Origin: Rhizosphaericola mali
GTDB taxonomy: Bacteria; Bacteroidota; Bacteroidia; Chitinophagales; Chitinophagaceae
DNA: 64,000 nt
Reading direction: 5' to 3'
NCBI RefSeq assembly: GCF_004337365.2
Contig: NZ_CP044016.1
Location: forward strand, 4,569,507-4,633,506
Below are positions 28,954 through 37,667 of the stretch, in pieces. Within the stretch, counting starts at the first letter, position 1, and the number at the start of each line of letters is the position of its first letter. The translations under genes were made by a program, and so were the position numbers. Below the pieces are notes generated by a model that did not search any database, was not told the origin of the DNA, and saw only the letters and a list, made by a program, of their open reading frames with translations.

Positions 28954-29164
28954 CATATCCTTTTCTCGCTCGGGAAATATACGTTTAACTGTTTTATTTA
29001 AAATAATATTTGTAATTCTCACTTTGATCGATTTTATACGGATGTGGCTTTACTTGATTGCGTTTTTTTATATTCGAATTCAGCATATGTAAAAAAGAAT
29101 TCGGGAAGGTACCGATAGTGTTCGTATATTTGATGCTCATTTATTCAAGTAAAATAAAAAATAT

Positions 29165-29196
29165 TTTGTTGATTGCGAAAAAACTAGTTACCTTTG
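29165..29196 (+). promoter_or_regulatory. rpsL-rpsG promoter
   Basis: TTTG (29165-29168), a 20-nt spacer, TACCTTTG (29189-29196), then CAGTCC. Same geometry as rRNA P2 and P3. The leader to the rpsL ATG is about 25 nt. Confidence 0.78.
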
Positions 29197-29226
29197 CAGT
29201 CCTAAAAAAAATAATAGTATTTTAGA

Positions 29227-29607
29227 ATGCCTACAATACAACAATTAGTAAGAAAAGGCCGTGAAATTATCAAGGCTAAAAGTAAATCCAGAGCTTTGGA
29301 CGCATGTCCTCAGCGTCGTGGCGTATGTACTCGTGTGTACACAACTACTCCTAAAAAGCCAAACTCTGCGTTACGTAAAGTAGCGAAAGTTCGTTTGACT
29401 AACAAAGTAGAAGTTATCGCATATATTCCAGGTGAAGGTCACAACTTACAAGAGCACTCTATCGTATTGATACGTGGTGGTCGTGTAAAAGATTTGCCAG
29501 GTGTACGTTATCATATCGTTCGTGGTAGCTTGGATACTGCGGGTGTAAAAGGTCGTAAACAAAGTCGTTCTAAATACGGTGCTAAAATGGAAAAAGCTAA
29601 AAGCTAG
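29227..29607 (+). CDS. rpsL: 30S ribosomal protein S12
   Basis: 126 residues. Canonical S12: [13 protein letters not shown] at the start, [20 protein letters not shown] with Lys in the streptomycin-contact loop, and [16 protein letters not shown]. It lies in the decoding centre. It is the first gene of the str operon and has a consensus promoter. The codon at the classic resistance position ([11 protein letters not shown]) is the sensitive Lys type. Confidence 0.98.
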   Translation: MPTIQQLVRKGREIIKAKSKSRALDACPQRRGVCTRVYTTTPKKPNSALRKVAKVRLTNKVEVIAYIPGEGHNLQEHSIVLIRGGRVKDLPGVRYHIVRGSLDTAGVKGRKQSRSKYGAKMEKAKS

Positions 29608-29656
29608 TTCTTAAGCACTAATTAATATATTTCAAAAGTTTTTAATTTAATATATA

Positions 29657-30124
29657 ATGAGAAAAGCACAAGCGAAGAAGCTTCCTTTAGCTCCTGATTC
29701 TCGTTTTAATGATAAATTGGTTACACGTTTTGTAAACAATATCATGTGGGAAGGTAAAAAAAGCATTGCATTTACTATATTTTATGATGCTATCGACAAA
29801 GTGAGCAAAATCACTGGTGAAGATGGTTATGAAGTATGGAAAAAAGCATTATCTAATGTAACTCCTGCGGTTGAAGTACGTAGCCGTCGTATCGGTGGTG
29901 CTACTTTCCAAATCCCAACAGAAGTTCGTTTGGATAGAAAAATTTCTTTAAGTATCAAATGGATTGTACGTTATAGCCGTGAAAGAAACGGACGTACAAT
30001 GGCAGATAAATTAGCGAATGAATTAGTAGCTGCAAGCAAAGGTGAAGGTGCTGCTTTCAAAAAGAAAGAAGATACGCATCGTATGGCTGAAGCTAATAAA
30101 GCATTCTCTCACTTTAGAGTTTAA
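29657..30124 (+). CDS. rpsG: 30S ribosomal protein S7
   Basis: 155 residues. Canonical S7: MRKAQAKK start, MWEGKKSIAFTIFYDA, RSRRIGGATFQIPTEVR, and the AFSHFRV tail. It nucleates the 30S head. It follows rpsL by 49 nt. A strong terminator comes 25 nt after the stop, so the usual next gene fusA is not part of this unit; comEC follows instead. Confidence 0.98.
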   Translation: MRKAQAKKLPLAPDSRFNDKLVTRFVNNIMWEGKKSIAFTIFYDAIDKVSKITGEDGYEVWKKALSNVTPAVEVRSRRIGGATFQIPTEVRLDRKISLSIKWIVRYSRERNGRTMADKLANELVAASKGEGAAFKKKEDTHRMAEANKAFSHFRV

Positions 30125-30149
30125 TTTCTTAGAAATAATACTATATTTT

Positions 30150-30176
30150 AAGCGGCTTTTCCAAGCCGCTTTTTTG
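30150..30176 (+). terminator. Terminator of rpsL-rpsG
   Basis: AAGCGGCTT, loop TTCC, AAGCCGCTT (30150-30171), then T run. Perfect 9-bp stem. Confidence 0.9.
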
Positions 30177-30217
30177 CATTTGATCTAATTGATGTAATTT
30201 TAATGAGCTAATAACTT

Positions 30218-31768
30218 ATGAAATTACCGATAACCAAACAACTACCTTTATTATTACCATTAATCTGTTTGATTATTGGTATATATGTTTCTTCAATTAT
30301 TACGATTCCGATATTTTGGGTGTTGATTTTGCTAGTTTTGGGTTTGGCAATAGCGGCGATAAGTAATATTGCTATTTCTGTACTTAAATTTCCACTATTC
30401 AAAAATCTACTTTTTCTTATCGGGATATTATTGTGTTTTATAGCTCTTGGTTTTATTTCTAGGGAAAAATATCAACTATCAAAGTATCTAAATACAAATA
30501 TTCCGCTTAAAAATTGCGAAATAATCTTACAGGAAAATGCCATCAAAACGACCAAATACTACCGTGCAAAAGCTTACTTAAGCTCCAAAGAAACTCCGAT
30601 TTTAATTTACCTCAATAAAGATTTACGTAAAGGAGATACAATCATAACTTCTCAATTAAAAATAAGAACGATTGCAAATTTTAATTCGGAATATGATATT
30701 AAGACGTTTTATAACCGACAAGGCTATTTCTACAATGTATTTATAGATGTTAATCATTGTAATATTTATCCGAAAAAATTGAATTTATTTGAGAGACTTA
30801 TTTCTTTTATGCGGAATAATATTCTCGCCACATATTCTGAAACTTTAAATGATAGTTTGGATGTAGGATTGTCTATGGCATTGATTTTAGGGGAAACTTC
30901 CTTATTGGAGCCGAAAATCTATCAAGCGTATATCAATACAGGGACAGTACATGTAATTGCCGTGAGTGGAATGCATTTGACTTTATTATTTGGATTTTTG
31001 GAAATAATATTAGGACGGATTCCAATTGTAAAGTATAAGAAAGGTATTCGTTTTTCTATTGTCTTGCTTTTCATTTGGCTATTTACTTTTTTGGTGGGAA
31101 TGGGGCCTTCGATTTTAAGAGCGGCTGTTATGTTAACATTTTCCTTAATTGGCAATTTGCTTGGTCGACGCAATGGAGCCTTAAATGGTTTGCTATTCTC
31201 CGCATTTATTTTGTTGCTTATTGATCCTAATTGGTTGTGGAACATTGGATTTCTTTTGTCTTACAGTTCGCTCGTCGGTATTTTATTATGGTCGCCGATT
31301 TTGGAAAAATGGTTGAAAGTTGAAAATCCCATTTTACAATTTTTCATGAAAATGATTGCGATAACCCTCGCTGCACAATTAGGAACCATCCCGATTGTAT
31401 TGTACTGTTTTCATCAATTTCCCATTTGGTTTTTATTTTTCAATATTTGGATGGTGCCTTTATCATCCGTCGGGATATTTCTACTTTTAAGCATATTACT
31501 ATTTTCCAAAATTCCAATTATTTCCGATGCTATTATATTTTTCTCCAAATATGTGCTCCAATGGATGAATTGGTTGGCTATTTATTCCAATGATTTGCCA
31601 ATTTCAGTTTGGAAATTAAAGATCAATTGGGAACAAGCAATTGTTTTGTATGGAATAATCGGTTTGAGTTATTGTATGGTCATTTTTAGAAAAAAGATAT
31701 ATTTCTGGTATTTGACATTGCTGATTTTTGTATTTATTTTAAATGAATGCTTATTCTTTTCAAAATAG
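30218..31768 (+). CDS. ComEC/Rec2-family competence membrane protein, short form
   Basis: 516 residues with about ten membrane helices. The N-terminal two helices and following soluble part (about 70-185) match the DUF4131 region. The competence core starts near residue 225 with VIAVSGMHLTLLFGF, the family signature, followed by FLVGMGPSILRAAVM. ComEC forms the inner-membrane channel for single-stranded DNA during natural transformation. The C-terminal metallo-beta-lactamase-like nuclease domain of many ComEC proteins is absent; the protein ends shortly after the last helix. It is the gene after the rpsG terminator. Confidence 0.88.
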   Translation: MKLPITKQLPLLLPLICLIIGIYVSSIITIPIFWVLILLVLGLAIAAISNIAISVLKFPLFKNLLFLIGILLCFIALGFISREKYQLSKYLNTNIPLKNCEIILQENAIKTTKYYRAKAYLSSKETPILIYLNKDLRKGDTIITSQLKIRTIANFNSEYDIKTFYNRQGYFYNVFIDVNHCNIYPKKLNLFERLISFMRNNILATYSETLNDSLDVGLSMALILGETSLLEPKIYQAYINTGTVHVIAVSGMHLTLLFGFLEIILGRIPIVKYKKGIRFSIVLLFIWLFTFLVGMGPSILRAAVMLTFSLIGNLLGRRNGALNGLLFSAFILLLIDPNWLWNIGFLLSYSSLVGILLWSPILEKWLKVENPILQFFMKMIAITLAAQLGTIPIVLYCFHQFPIWFLFFNIWMVPLSSVGIFLLLSILLFSKIPIISDAIIFFSKYVLQWMNWLAIYSNDLPISVWKLKINWEQAIVLYGIIGLSYCMVIFRKKIYFWYLTLLIFVFILNECLFFSK

Positions 31769-31825
31769 AAAAATATGTGCATCAAATTGTGGAAAATACT
31801 GACCATGAATCCCAATATAAGGGGT

Positions 31826-31833
31826 TAACTTTG
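31826..31833 (+). promoter_or_regulatory. -7 box of purH
   Basis: TAACTTTG, then CATCC. It gives a leader of about 60 nt to the chosen ATG. No -33 element at proper spacing is obvious. Confidence 0.5.
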
Positions 31834-31896
31834 CATCCTCAATTAACTGAAAAACATGTATAAAATGAGATGTTTTTCAATACAAATAATTTCAGA

Positions 31897-33411
31897 ATGC
31901 AAAAGAAAATCAAATCAGCATTAATTTCCGTTTTTTACAAAGATGGTTTGGAACCGATTGTAAAAGAGTTGGATCGTCTAGGTGTAACGATTTATTCTAC
32001 TGGCGGTACACAGAAATTTATTGAAAATCTAGGTATAAAATGTATTCCTGTTGAGGACTTGACAACTTACCCATCCATCCTTGGTGGCCGTGTTAAGATC
32101 CTTCATCCTGCCGTTTTTGGGGGTATCTTGGGACGTCGTGATTTGGAAGAGGATCGTGCAGAAATGGCGAAATACAATATTCCTGAGATCGATTTGGTGA
32201 TCATTGATTTGTATCCTTTCGAAGAAACTTTGAAAAGTACAGATGATGAAGCTGCAATTATTGAAAAAATTGATATTGGTGGTCCTTCTGCCATTCGTGC
32301 TGCTGCGAAAAATTTCAAAGATGAAGTCGTATTAGCTTCTCGAGATGAATATACTTGGTTATTGAAAGTGTTGCAAGAGCAAGATGGGGAAACTTCTTTG
32401 GAAGAAAGAAAAGCGTTCGCTGCAAAATCATTTGAAGTAGTAATGAACTATGATATAGCCATTAATAACTTTTTCAACGGAACGATTCTTCAACCATTAA
32501 CCAATAAAAAAGTATTGCGTTATGGGGAAAATCCAGATCAAAAAGCCGCATTCTATGGTGATTTGGATGAGGATTTTGAAAAATTAAACGGAAAAGAACT
32601 TTCTTATAATAATTTAGTAGATGTTGATTCTGCAATGGCATTGATCAAAGATTTCAAAGACGAAAAAGATGTCGTTTTTGGAATTATAAAACATACCAAT
32701 GTCTGTGGTGTTGCGGTTCGTCCAACAGTGAAAGAAGCCTATGACGCAGCAGATGCGGGAGATCCAGAAAGTGCTTTTGGTGGTATCTTGATTTGCTCTG
32801 GTACAATTGATAAAGTTACTGCGGAGAAAATACAAGAAGTTTTCTTTGAAGTATTGATCGCAGCGGATTTCGATGCGGATGCATTGGACGTATTGAAAGC
32901 AAAGAAAAACCGTATCTTATTAAAATTAAAACCAAACAATAAAGAGAATAACGTACAATTCAAATCTGTTTTGAATGGCGTTTTGGTTCAAGATACGGAT
33001 CAAGGTAATTATACAGAATGGAAAGAAGTGGGTGGACGCGAAACAACTGCGGAAGAAAAAGCAGCGCTTTCATTTGCCAATATTATCTGTAAACATTTGA
33101 AATCCAATGCAATTGCGCTTGTAAAAGATCGTCAATTGATCGGAAAAGGTTGTGGACAGACAAGCCGTGTAGATGCGTTGCGTCAGGCAATTGCCAAAGC
33201 AGAACAATTTAATTTTGATTTGAAAGATGCTGTTTTAGCTTCTGATGCATTTTTCCCATTTAATGACTGTGTGAAATTAGCGCACGAAGCGGGCATTACT
33301 TCTTTCATTCAACCCGGAGGTTCTATCAGAGATAAAGATAGTATTGAATATTGCGTAGAAAATAATTTACCCATGGTATTAACTGGAAAACGTCATTTCC
33401 GCCACGGATAA
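31897..33411 (+). CDS. purH: Bifunctional AICAR transformylase/IMP cyclohydrolase
   Basis: 504 residues. I chose ATG 31897 because MQKKIKSALISVFYKDGLEPIV is the conserved PurH N-terminus; a frame opening at 31870 adds nine residues with no match. IMP cyclohydrolase domain (about 1-190): STGGTQKFIENLG and HPAVFGGILGRRD. Transformylase domain: LRYGENPDQKAAFYG, KHTNVCGVAV, the ESAFGGIL loop, and the C-terminal [12 protein letters not shown] and GKRHFRHG. It performs the last two steps of IMP synthesis. A diverged second copy of the last 132 bases lies at 34505-34636, beyond the Mrr gene. Confidence 0.97.
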   Translation: MQKKIKSALISVFYKDGLEPIVKELDRLGVTIYSTGGTQKFIENLGIKCIPVEDLTTYPSILGGRVKILHPAVFGGILGRRDLEEDRAEMAKYNIPEIDLVIIDLYPFEETLKSTDDEAAIIEKIDIGGPSAIRAAAKNFKDEVVLASRDEYTWLLKVLQEQDGETSLEERKAFAAKSFEVVMNYDIAINNFFNGTILQPLTNKKVLRYGENPDQKAAFYGDLDEDFEKLNGKELSYNNLVDVDSAMALIKDFKDEKDVVFGIIKHTNVCGVAVRPTVKEAYDAADAGDPESAFGGILICSGTIDKVTAEKIQEVFFEVLIAADFDADALDVLKAKKNRILLKLKPNNKENNVQFKSVLNGVLVQDTDQGNYTEWKEVGGRETTAEEKAALSFANIICKHLKSNAIALVKDRQLIGKGCGQTSRVDALRQAIAKAEQFNFDLKDAVLASDAFFPFNDCVKLAHEAGITSFIQPGGSIRDKDSIEYCVENNLPMVLTGKRHFRHG

Positions 33412-33420
33412 GTCTTATTT

Positions 33421-33453
33421 ATTCCTAGTGAGCAATGCTCATTAGGAATTTTT
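33421..33453 (+). terminator. Terminator of purH
   Basis: ATTCCTAGTGAGC (33421-33433) pairs with GCTCATTAGGAAT (33437-33449), one G-U, then T5. The in-frame ATG at 33435 of the next gene lies in its loop, which argues against that start. Confidence 0.85.
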
Positions 33454-33476
33454 ATTTATACTATAATCAATGGTTA

Positions 33477-34367
33477 ATGGCTCATTTCTATTTAGATGCA
33501 GAAACATCATTAAATCCCATTTTTTCAGACTTTTTTTTTGATTTCCCAAAACAAAATCCAGTTCTTGAATTATACAACCAAACAATTCAGAAAAGCAATC
33601 TAAGAGAAAATCTACAAGATAATTTTGGCTTGATTAAAAAATTAGGGACTGTTGATACTATACTTGCTAATAAAATTCTTTTATATGATATTCAAAAGAA
33701 TTTTAAAAACCATATAAAAGACTATCAGAAAACAATTGGAAAATCTCCTATACTCAATACGTTATCAATCCGTTCTAATAAAAGTACGAAAGCACCTTCT
33801 TATATTAATGTAGCAAAGAACGAAGTCAATTCAACCGAAATTCAATACAACTTAGAAAATATTTTGGATGATATTGAAGGTTCGGTTAGTCAAGATTTAT
33901 TTAAAGAAATTATTTTTTCCGAAACTCAAAGAGTAAAAAAGGTAATCTCTGATATTTATTTCAACAATCAGGATTTATATAATCTAAATCCTAGAGACTT
34001 TGAAATAATGATTGCAGAGCTATTATCTTCTCAAGGTTTTGATGTTGAACTTACACAGCAAACAAGAGATGGAGGTAAAGACATAATTGCAATCAAGCCG
34101 CAGGGACCTCTATTAAGACCAATAAAGTATCTAGTAGAGTGTAAGAAGTACGCCGAAACAAATAAAGTTGATGTTCAAATTATGAGATCATTTAGTTATG
34201 TTGTCCAGCAAAGTGCTAATAAGGGAATATTAGTAACAACTTCATATTTTACAAAAGATGTCCAAAAACAACATGATCCACAACTTTTAGATTTGATAGA
34301 CAAAAATGCACTTCTTCAATGGATTCATATTTATATATTGCAACTGAAAGGTATTCTTGCTATTTAA
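33477..34367 (+). CDS. Mrr-like restriction endonuclease-fold protein
   Basis: 296 residues from ATG 33477; the earlier ATG at 33435 lies in the purH terminator loop. The C-terminal 110 residues are an Mrr_cat domain with the PD-(D/E)XK core: FEIMIAELLSSQGF with the first Glu, GGKD with the Asp, and VECKKY with E-x-K. The N-terminal 170 residues have no recognised DNA-binding fold and are rich in Asn, Lys and Ile. Mrr-type nucleases cut methylated or foreign DNA; no methyltransferase or specificity gene is adjacent, so a solitary type IV-like enzyme is the best guess. The position between two purH 3' ends marks it as acquired. Confidence 0.82.
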   Translation: MAHFYLDAETSLNPIFSDFFFDFPKQNPVLELYNQTIQKSNLRENLQDNFGLIKKLGTVDTILANKILLYDIQKNFKNHIKDYQKTIGKSPILNTLSIRSNKSTKAPSYINVAKNEVNSTEIQYNLENILDDIEGSVSQDLFKEIIFSETQRVKKVISDIYFNNQDLYNLNPRDFEIMIAELLSSQGFDVELTQQTRDGGKDIIAIKPQGPLLRPIKYLVECKKYAETNKVDVQIMRSFSYVVQQSANKGILVTTSYFTKDVQKQHDPQLLDLIDKNALLQWIHIYILQLKGILAI

Positions 34368-34388
34368 TATCCAACTGAGAATAATAAC

Positions 34389-34420
34389 AAAAAAGCCTTC
34401 GAAATTTCGGAGGCTTTTTT
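34389..34420 (+). terminator. Terminator of the Mrr-like gene
   Basis: AAAAAAGCCTTCGAAA pairs with TTTCGGAGGCTTTTTT, with one G-U and a tight turn. Near-perfect 16-bp inverted repeat. Confidence 0.85.
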
Positions 34421-34501
34421 GTTAACTTTTTATTATCAATGCAACAATCCCATTTGTAGGTGTAAAGAGGGATTTTTGCGAACAAATTTTTTCAAGGTCT
34501 T

Positions 34502-34636
34502 TATGCACACAAGAAAGGAATCAAATCGTTTATCCAACCCGGCGGTTCCATCCGTGACAAAGATATTATTGACTACGCAGTAGAAAACAAGCTAGCTATG
34601 GGCATCACCGATAAAAGACATTTCAGACACGGATAA
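34502..34636 (+). pseudogene. Remnant of a second purH 3' end
   Basis: Translates to 43 residues starting [14 protein letters not shown] and ending KRHFRHG-stop. By hand alignment 32 of 43 residues equal the C-terminus of the intact PurH, with no gap; the 132 bases match 33280-33411 in length. Both copies also share TCTTATTT just after the stop. Third positions use more C than the intact gene. The rest of PurH is missing upstream, so it cannot be functional. It looks like the displaced end of an earlier purH, or flanking DNA carried in with the Mrr gene. Confidence 0.88.
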
Positions 34637-34655
34637 TATCTTATTTGAATACGTG

Positions 34656-34692
34656 AAAACTCCCAACAATTCAATTGTTGGGAGTTTTTATT
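34656..34692. terminator. Bidirectional terminator after the purH remnant
   Basis: AAAACTCCCAACAA (34656-34669), loop TTCAA, TTGTTGGGAGTTTT (34675-34688). A and T runs flank it. It serves the PAP2 gene on the minus strand and may be the original purH terminator. Confidence 0.88.
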
Positions 34693-35278
34693 TTTTCATA
34701 AATCCAAAACCTAAAGCGGTTCCAGATCCTAATACTGCACCTGCAATGACGTCGGAAGGATTGTGTACACCCAAGTACATCCTAGAGTATCCCACAGTGC
34801 CTGCCCATAAATAGGAGGGGACGATCACATACCATTTCGGATATGCGCGTGACAATGCGGTCGCTGTGCTGAATGATAAGGAGGTATGTCCAGATGGGAA
34901 TGAGTAACTTTTGGGCATATAAACTGGAGACAAACTTACATGTACATTGAAGGGGCGTTTTCGTTTGAATATTTTTTTTAATGCAAAATTGAAAACTGCA
35001 GTACTTGCCGAGCTTGTGGCAACATAAAGTGCATTCTGTCGCATGGCTTTGTCATCATGCACCGTTCCTGCAATGAGTAAACCCAAGGGAATTGCAGCAT
35101 TTACATAATTGTTCGCATCAGAAATTGTCTTTAGAATATGCGTTTTTTCATCTGTTCTGGTCGTTTCCAAATATTGTAATGTTTGATAATCCCAATGATC
35201 TACTTTTTGCAAAATCTGCGCATTCCCTTTTGGAATAAGGAATGTTAGGTAAAAAAAAAGGAAGACTAGTTTTTGCAT
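34688..35278 (-). CDS. PAP2-superfamily phosphatase
   Basis: 196 residues with a signal peptide (about 1-20, ending GNAQ). The three phosphatase motifs are present: KRKRPF near residue 117, PSGHTS near residue 141, and SRMYLGVHNPSDVIAG near residue 170. The protein has few hydrophobic segments and may be periplasmic or membrane-associated. PAP2 enzymes remove phosphate from phosphatidate, undecaprenyl pyrophosphate or similar lipids; the substrate is unknown here. Convergent with the purH remnant. Confidence 0.9.
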   Translation of the reverse strand: MQKLVFLFFYLTFLIPKGNAQILQKVDHWDYQTLQYLETTRTDEKTHILKTISDANNYVNAAIPLGLLIAGTVHDDKAMRQNALYVATSSASTAVFNFALKKIFKRKRPFNVHVSLSPVYMPKSYSFPSGHTSLSFSTATALSRAYPKWYVIVPSYLWAGTVGYSRMYLGVHNPSDVIAGAVLGSGTALGFGFMKK

Positions 35279-35355
35279 GAGATTAAAAGTAGGGAATCAT
35301 ATTTAACAATATTTATTCAAACTTATAAATATTTTTATTTAATCAAAATACTTTT

Positions 35356-37617
35356 ATGAAATACCTGTCCTTAATTTTAGCACAACTACTAGCATTTATC
35401 GTACATGCCCAAAACAAACAAGAAATAAGAAATGTGGAGGCTTTCACTAAATTGTATGGTTATATTAGATATTTCCATCCTTCAGATGAAGCTGCATCTT
35501 TGAACTGGGATAAATTTGCCATTTATGGAATTTCCAAGGTAAAAAATGTTACTTCAGATGTGGAATTGAAGAAGACCTTATATGAACTATTTAAACCGAT
35601 AGCTCCCTCAATTCGCATTGCTAAATCTCCTAAGTTTGATATACAAACTATAACGCCTAAAGACAAAAATATAAACAAAAATATTTTTTGGTTTCATCAA
35701 GGAGTTGGGATAAATAATACAGGAGAGACCTATTTTAGTCAACGTTTTAATCGGAAATATACGACTGAAAAGGAAAGTAAAGGTGCACAATTCTTTCCTA
35801 TAAGTTATGATTTAGATTCTAAAGGGTTAAATGGAAAATTTATCAAACTTGTTGGTAAAATGAAAGCGGATGTAGAGGACGGAAGTAGCGGTCATTTTTG
35901 GCTAAGAGTGGATAAAAAAAATGGTATGGGATTCTTTAATAATATGAATAATAATCCAATAGTTAGTAATAAATGGCAGAATTATAGTATCGAAGGAAAG
36001 GTGGATAATGACGCACTGAATATCTATTTTGGCGCTTTTTTGGCAGGAAAAGGTAAGATTTGGATAGACTCAATTAAAATTTTTAAGAGATCAAATAATA
36101 ATGAGAATTGGAGCTTGTTGCCAGTTGAAAATGCTGATTTGAAACTGAAAAATGCGGAAGGTTTGCCTGATAAGTGGTTTTATAATAAAAAAGATAATTA
36201 TTCCTACTCTTATTATAAAGATTCGATTGGACCTGTTATTCAGATCGCAAGGGTCAAACCTATTGATAATTCAAAAATTATAGATAGTATTGACTATAAA
36301 AATATTCCGAAGCCGTTATCGTTATATAATGCCGAGTTGGTAAAGGGGGTGAACGTAATTTTTCCTATATCGGTATATGGTGATGCAAGCCATACTTACC
36401 CAAAAGGAGATTCCAATGCTTATAATAATTTATACAATGCATTAATTCACGTAAACGTGAATAATAAAACAGGAGATAATCTTAATGTACGCTTCGCCGA
36501 TATTGTTATTACTTGGAATATCTTTAAGCATTTTTTCCCTTATTGGCAAGATGCTTCGTCAGATCCGATATCAATTTTGCATACAGCTGTAGTGCATGCT
36601 TATAATGTTAAGAATAGTTTAGATTTTGAAAAAACTTTAATGCAATTGACAGCTTCATTAAATGATGGACATATCTGGGTAAGTTATAAAGGAGATACCT
36701 TAAACAGATGGCAGTTGCCAATTTCTTTAACTATTGTTGACGATCATATAGTTGTCGATAAAATCTTTGATTCGACATTTTCGGATTTACAATCGGGAGA
36801 TGTAATTGAAAAAATTAATGGTATAGTAGCAATACAGTATTTAGATCGAATTATGGCAGAAATATCAGGGTCTAAACAATGGAAACAATATCGAGCACTT
36901 AATATTTTTACAAATGGAGCAAAACAAAATCCGATTGTGCTTAAAATTGATAGAATGGAGAATCCGATTACAATGAATCGTAATATGGATAGCTACACTT
37001 ATTATACTAGAACAAAAAAAGCGTTTAAACCGAGTGGAGAAATTAAGCCAGGTATATTTTATCTGAATTTAAATACCATATCCAAGGATACGATAGACCA
37101 ATGGATGCCTAAATTAAGTACAGCAAAGGGTATTATTTGCGATTTAAGAGGATATCCAAACGGAAATCATAATTTAATCAATCATTTATTGACTCAGAAA
37201 GAAGATACAAAATGGATGTTTATACCTAAAACGACTTATCCAGATCAGAAAAATATAGAGTATTTAGAGTTAGGTTGGAATATGGATACTACAAATCCGC
37301 ATATAAATGCTAAAGTGATATTTTTAATAGATGGTAGATCTATCAGTTATGCAGAAAGTTACATGGGATTCATCAAAGACTTTAAACTTGCAACTATAAT
37401 TGGTCAGCCCACGGCAGGTACCAATGGCGATATTAACCCTTTTAATCTTCCTGGTGGTTATACAATTTCTTGGACAGGAATGATGGTGAAAAATCATGAC
37501 GGATCCAAACATCATTTGTTAGGCATACTACCTGATATTTATGTAAATAGGTCCATAGATGGCATTAAACAAGGTAAAGATGAATATTTAGATAAAGCCT
37601 TAGATTTATTAAATTAG
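35356..37617 (+). CDS. Exported S41-family peptidase, large form
   Basis: 753 residues with a signal peptide (cut near FIVHAQ, residues 14-19). The N-terminal third holds a beta-rich region (about 100-300) often seen in Bacteroidota S41 proteins. A PDZ-like segment (GDVIEKINGI) follows LNDGHIWV. The protease core has GIICDLRGYPNGN, DGRSISYAES with the presumed nucleophilic Ser before YAE, and IIGQPTAGTNGD. The canonical FGKG lysine motif of CtpA is not obvious, so it belongs to the tricorn-like/S41B side if active. Substrate unknown; location extracytoplasmic. It ends with a strong terminator. Confidence 0.85.
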   Translation: MKYLSLILAQLLAFIVHAQNKQEIRNVEAFTKLYGYIRYFHPSDEAASLNWDKFAIYGISKVKNVTSDVELKKTLYELFKPIAPSIRIAKSPKFDIQTITPKDKNINKNIFWFHQGVGINNTGETYFSQRFNRKYTTEKESKGAQFFPISYDLDSKGLNGKFIKLVGKMKADVEDGSSGHFWLRVDKKNGMGFFNNMNNNPIVSNKWQNYSIEGKVDNDALNIYFGAFLAGKGKIWIDSIKIFKRSNNNENWSLLPVENADLKLKNAEGLPDKWFYNKKDNYSYSYYKDSIGPVIQIARVKPIDNSKIIDSIDYKNIPKPLSLYNAELVKGVNVIFPISVYGDASHTYPKGDSNAYNNLYNALIHVNVNNKTGDNLNVRFADIVITWNIFKHFFPYWQDASSDPISILHTAVVHAYNVKNSLDFEKTLMQLTASLNDGHIWVSYKGDTLNRWQLPISLTIVDDHIVVDKIFDSTFSDLQSGDVIEKINGIVAIQYLDRIMAEISGSKQWKQYRALNIFTNGAKQNPIVLKIDRMENPITMNRNMDSYTYYTRTKKAFKPSGEIKPGIFYLNLNTISKDTIDQWMPKLSTAKGIICDLRGYPNGNHNLINHLLTQKEDTKWMFIPKTTYPDQKNIEYLELGWNMDTTNPHINAKVIFLIDGRSISYAESYMGFIKDFKLATIIGQPTAGTNGDINPFNLPGGYTISWTGMMVKNHDGSKHHLLGILPDIYVNRSIDGIKQGKDEYLDKALDLLN

Positions 37618-37628
37618 ATTAAGTAAGA

Positions 37629-37664
37629 AACGATCTAGCTAATACATAAACTAGATCGTTTTTT
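37629..37664 (+). terminator. Terminator between the S41 and multicopper oxidase genes
   Basis: AACGATCTAG (37629-37638) pairs with CTAGATCGTT (37651-37660), 12-nt loop, then T4-5. Lies between convergent genes. Confidence 0.8.
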
Positions 37665-37667
37665 ATA

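Larger units (their letters stand above)
28863..29226. other. Intergenic region with orphan terminator arm and the rpsL promoter
   Basis: 364 bases. It holds the second copy of the 20-bp repeat (28934-28953) and, at its right end, the rpsL promoter. Between them I see no open frame or RNA gene. The promoter for the minus-strand thioredoxin-like gene should lie near 28870-28910 but no TAnnTTTG box is visible. Confidence 0.5.

Noticed and set aside
33435-33476. Earlier ATG for the Mrr-like gene
   Set aside because: It lies in the loop of the purH terminator and adds residues with no family support.
34368-34687. A mobile element with integrase or transposase next to the Mrr-like gene
   Set aside because: No open frame for a recombinase is present; only the nuclease, terminators and the purH remnant are seen.
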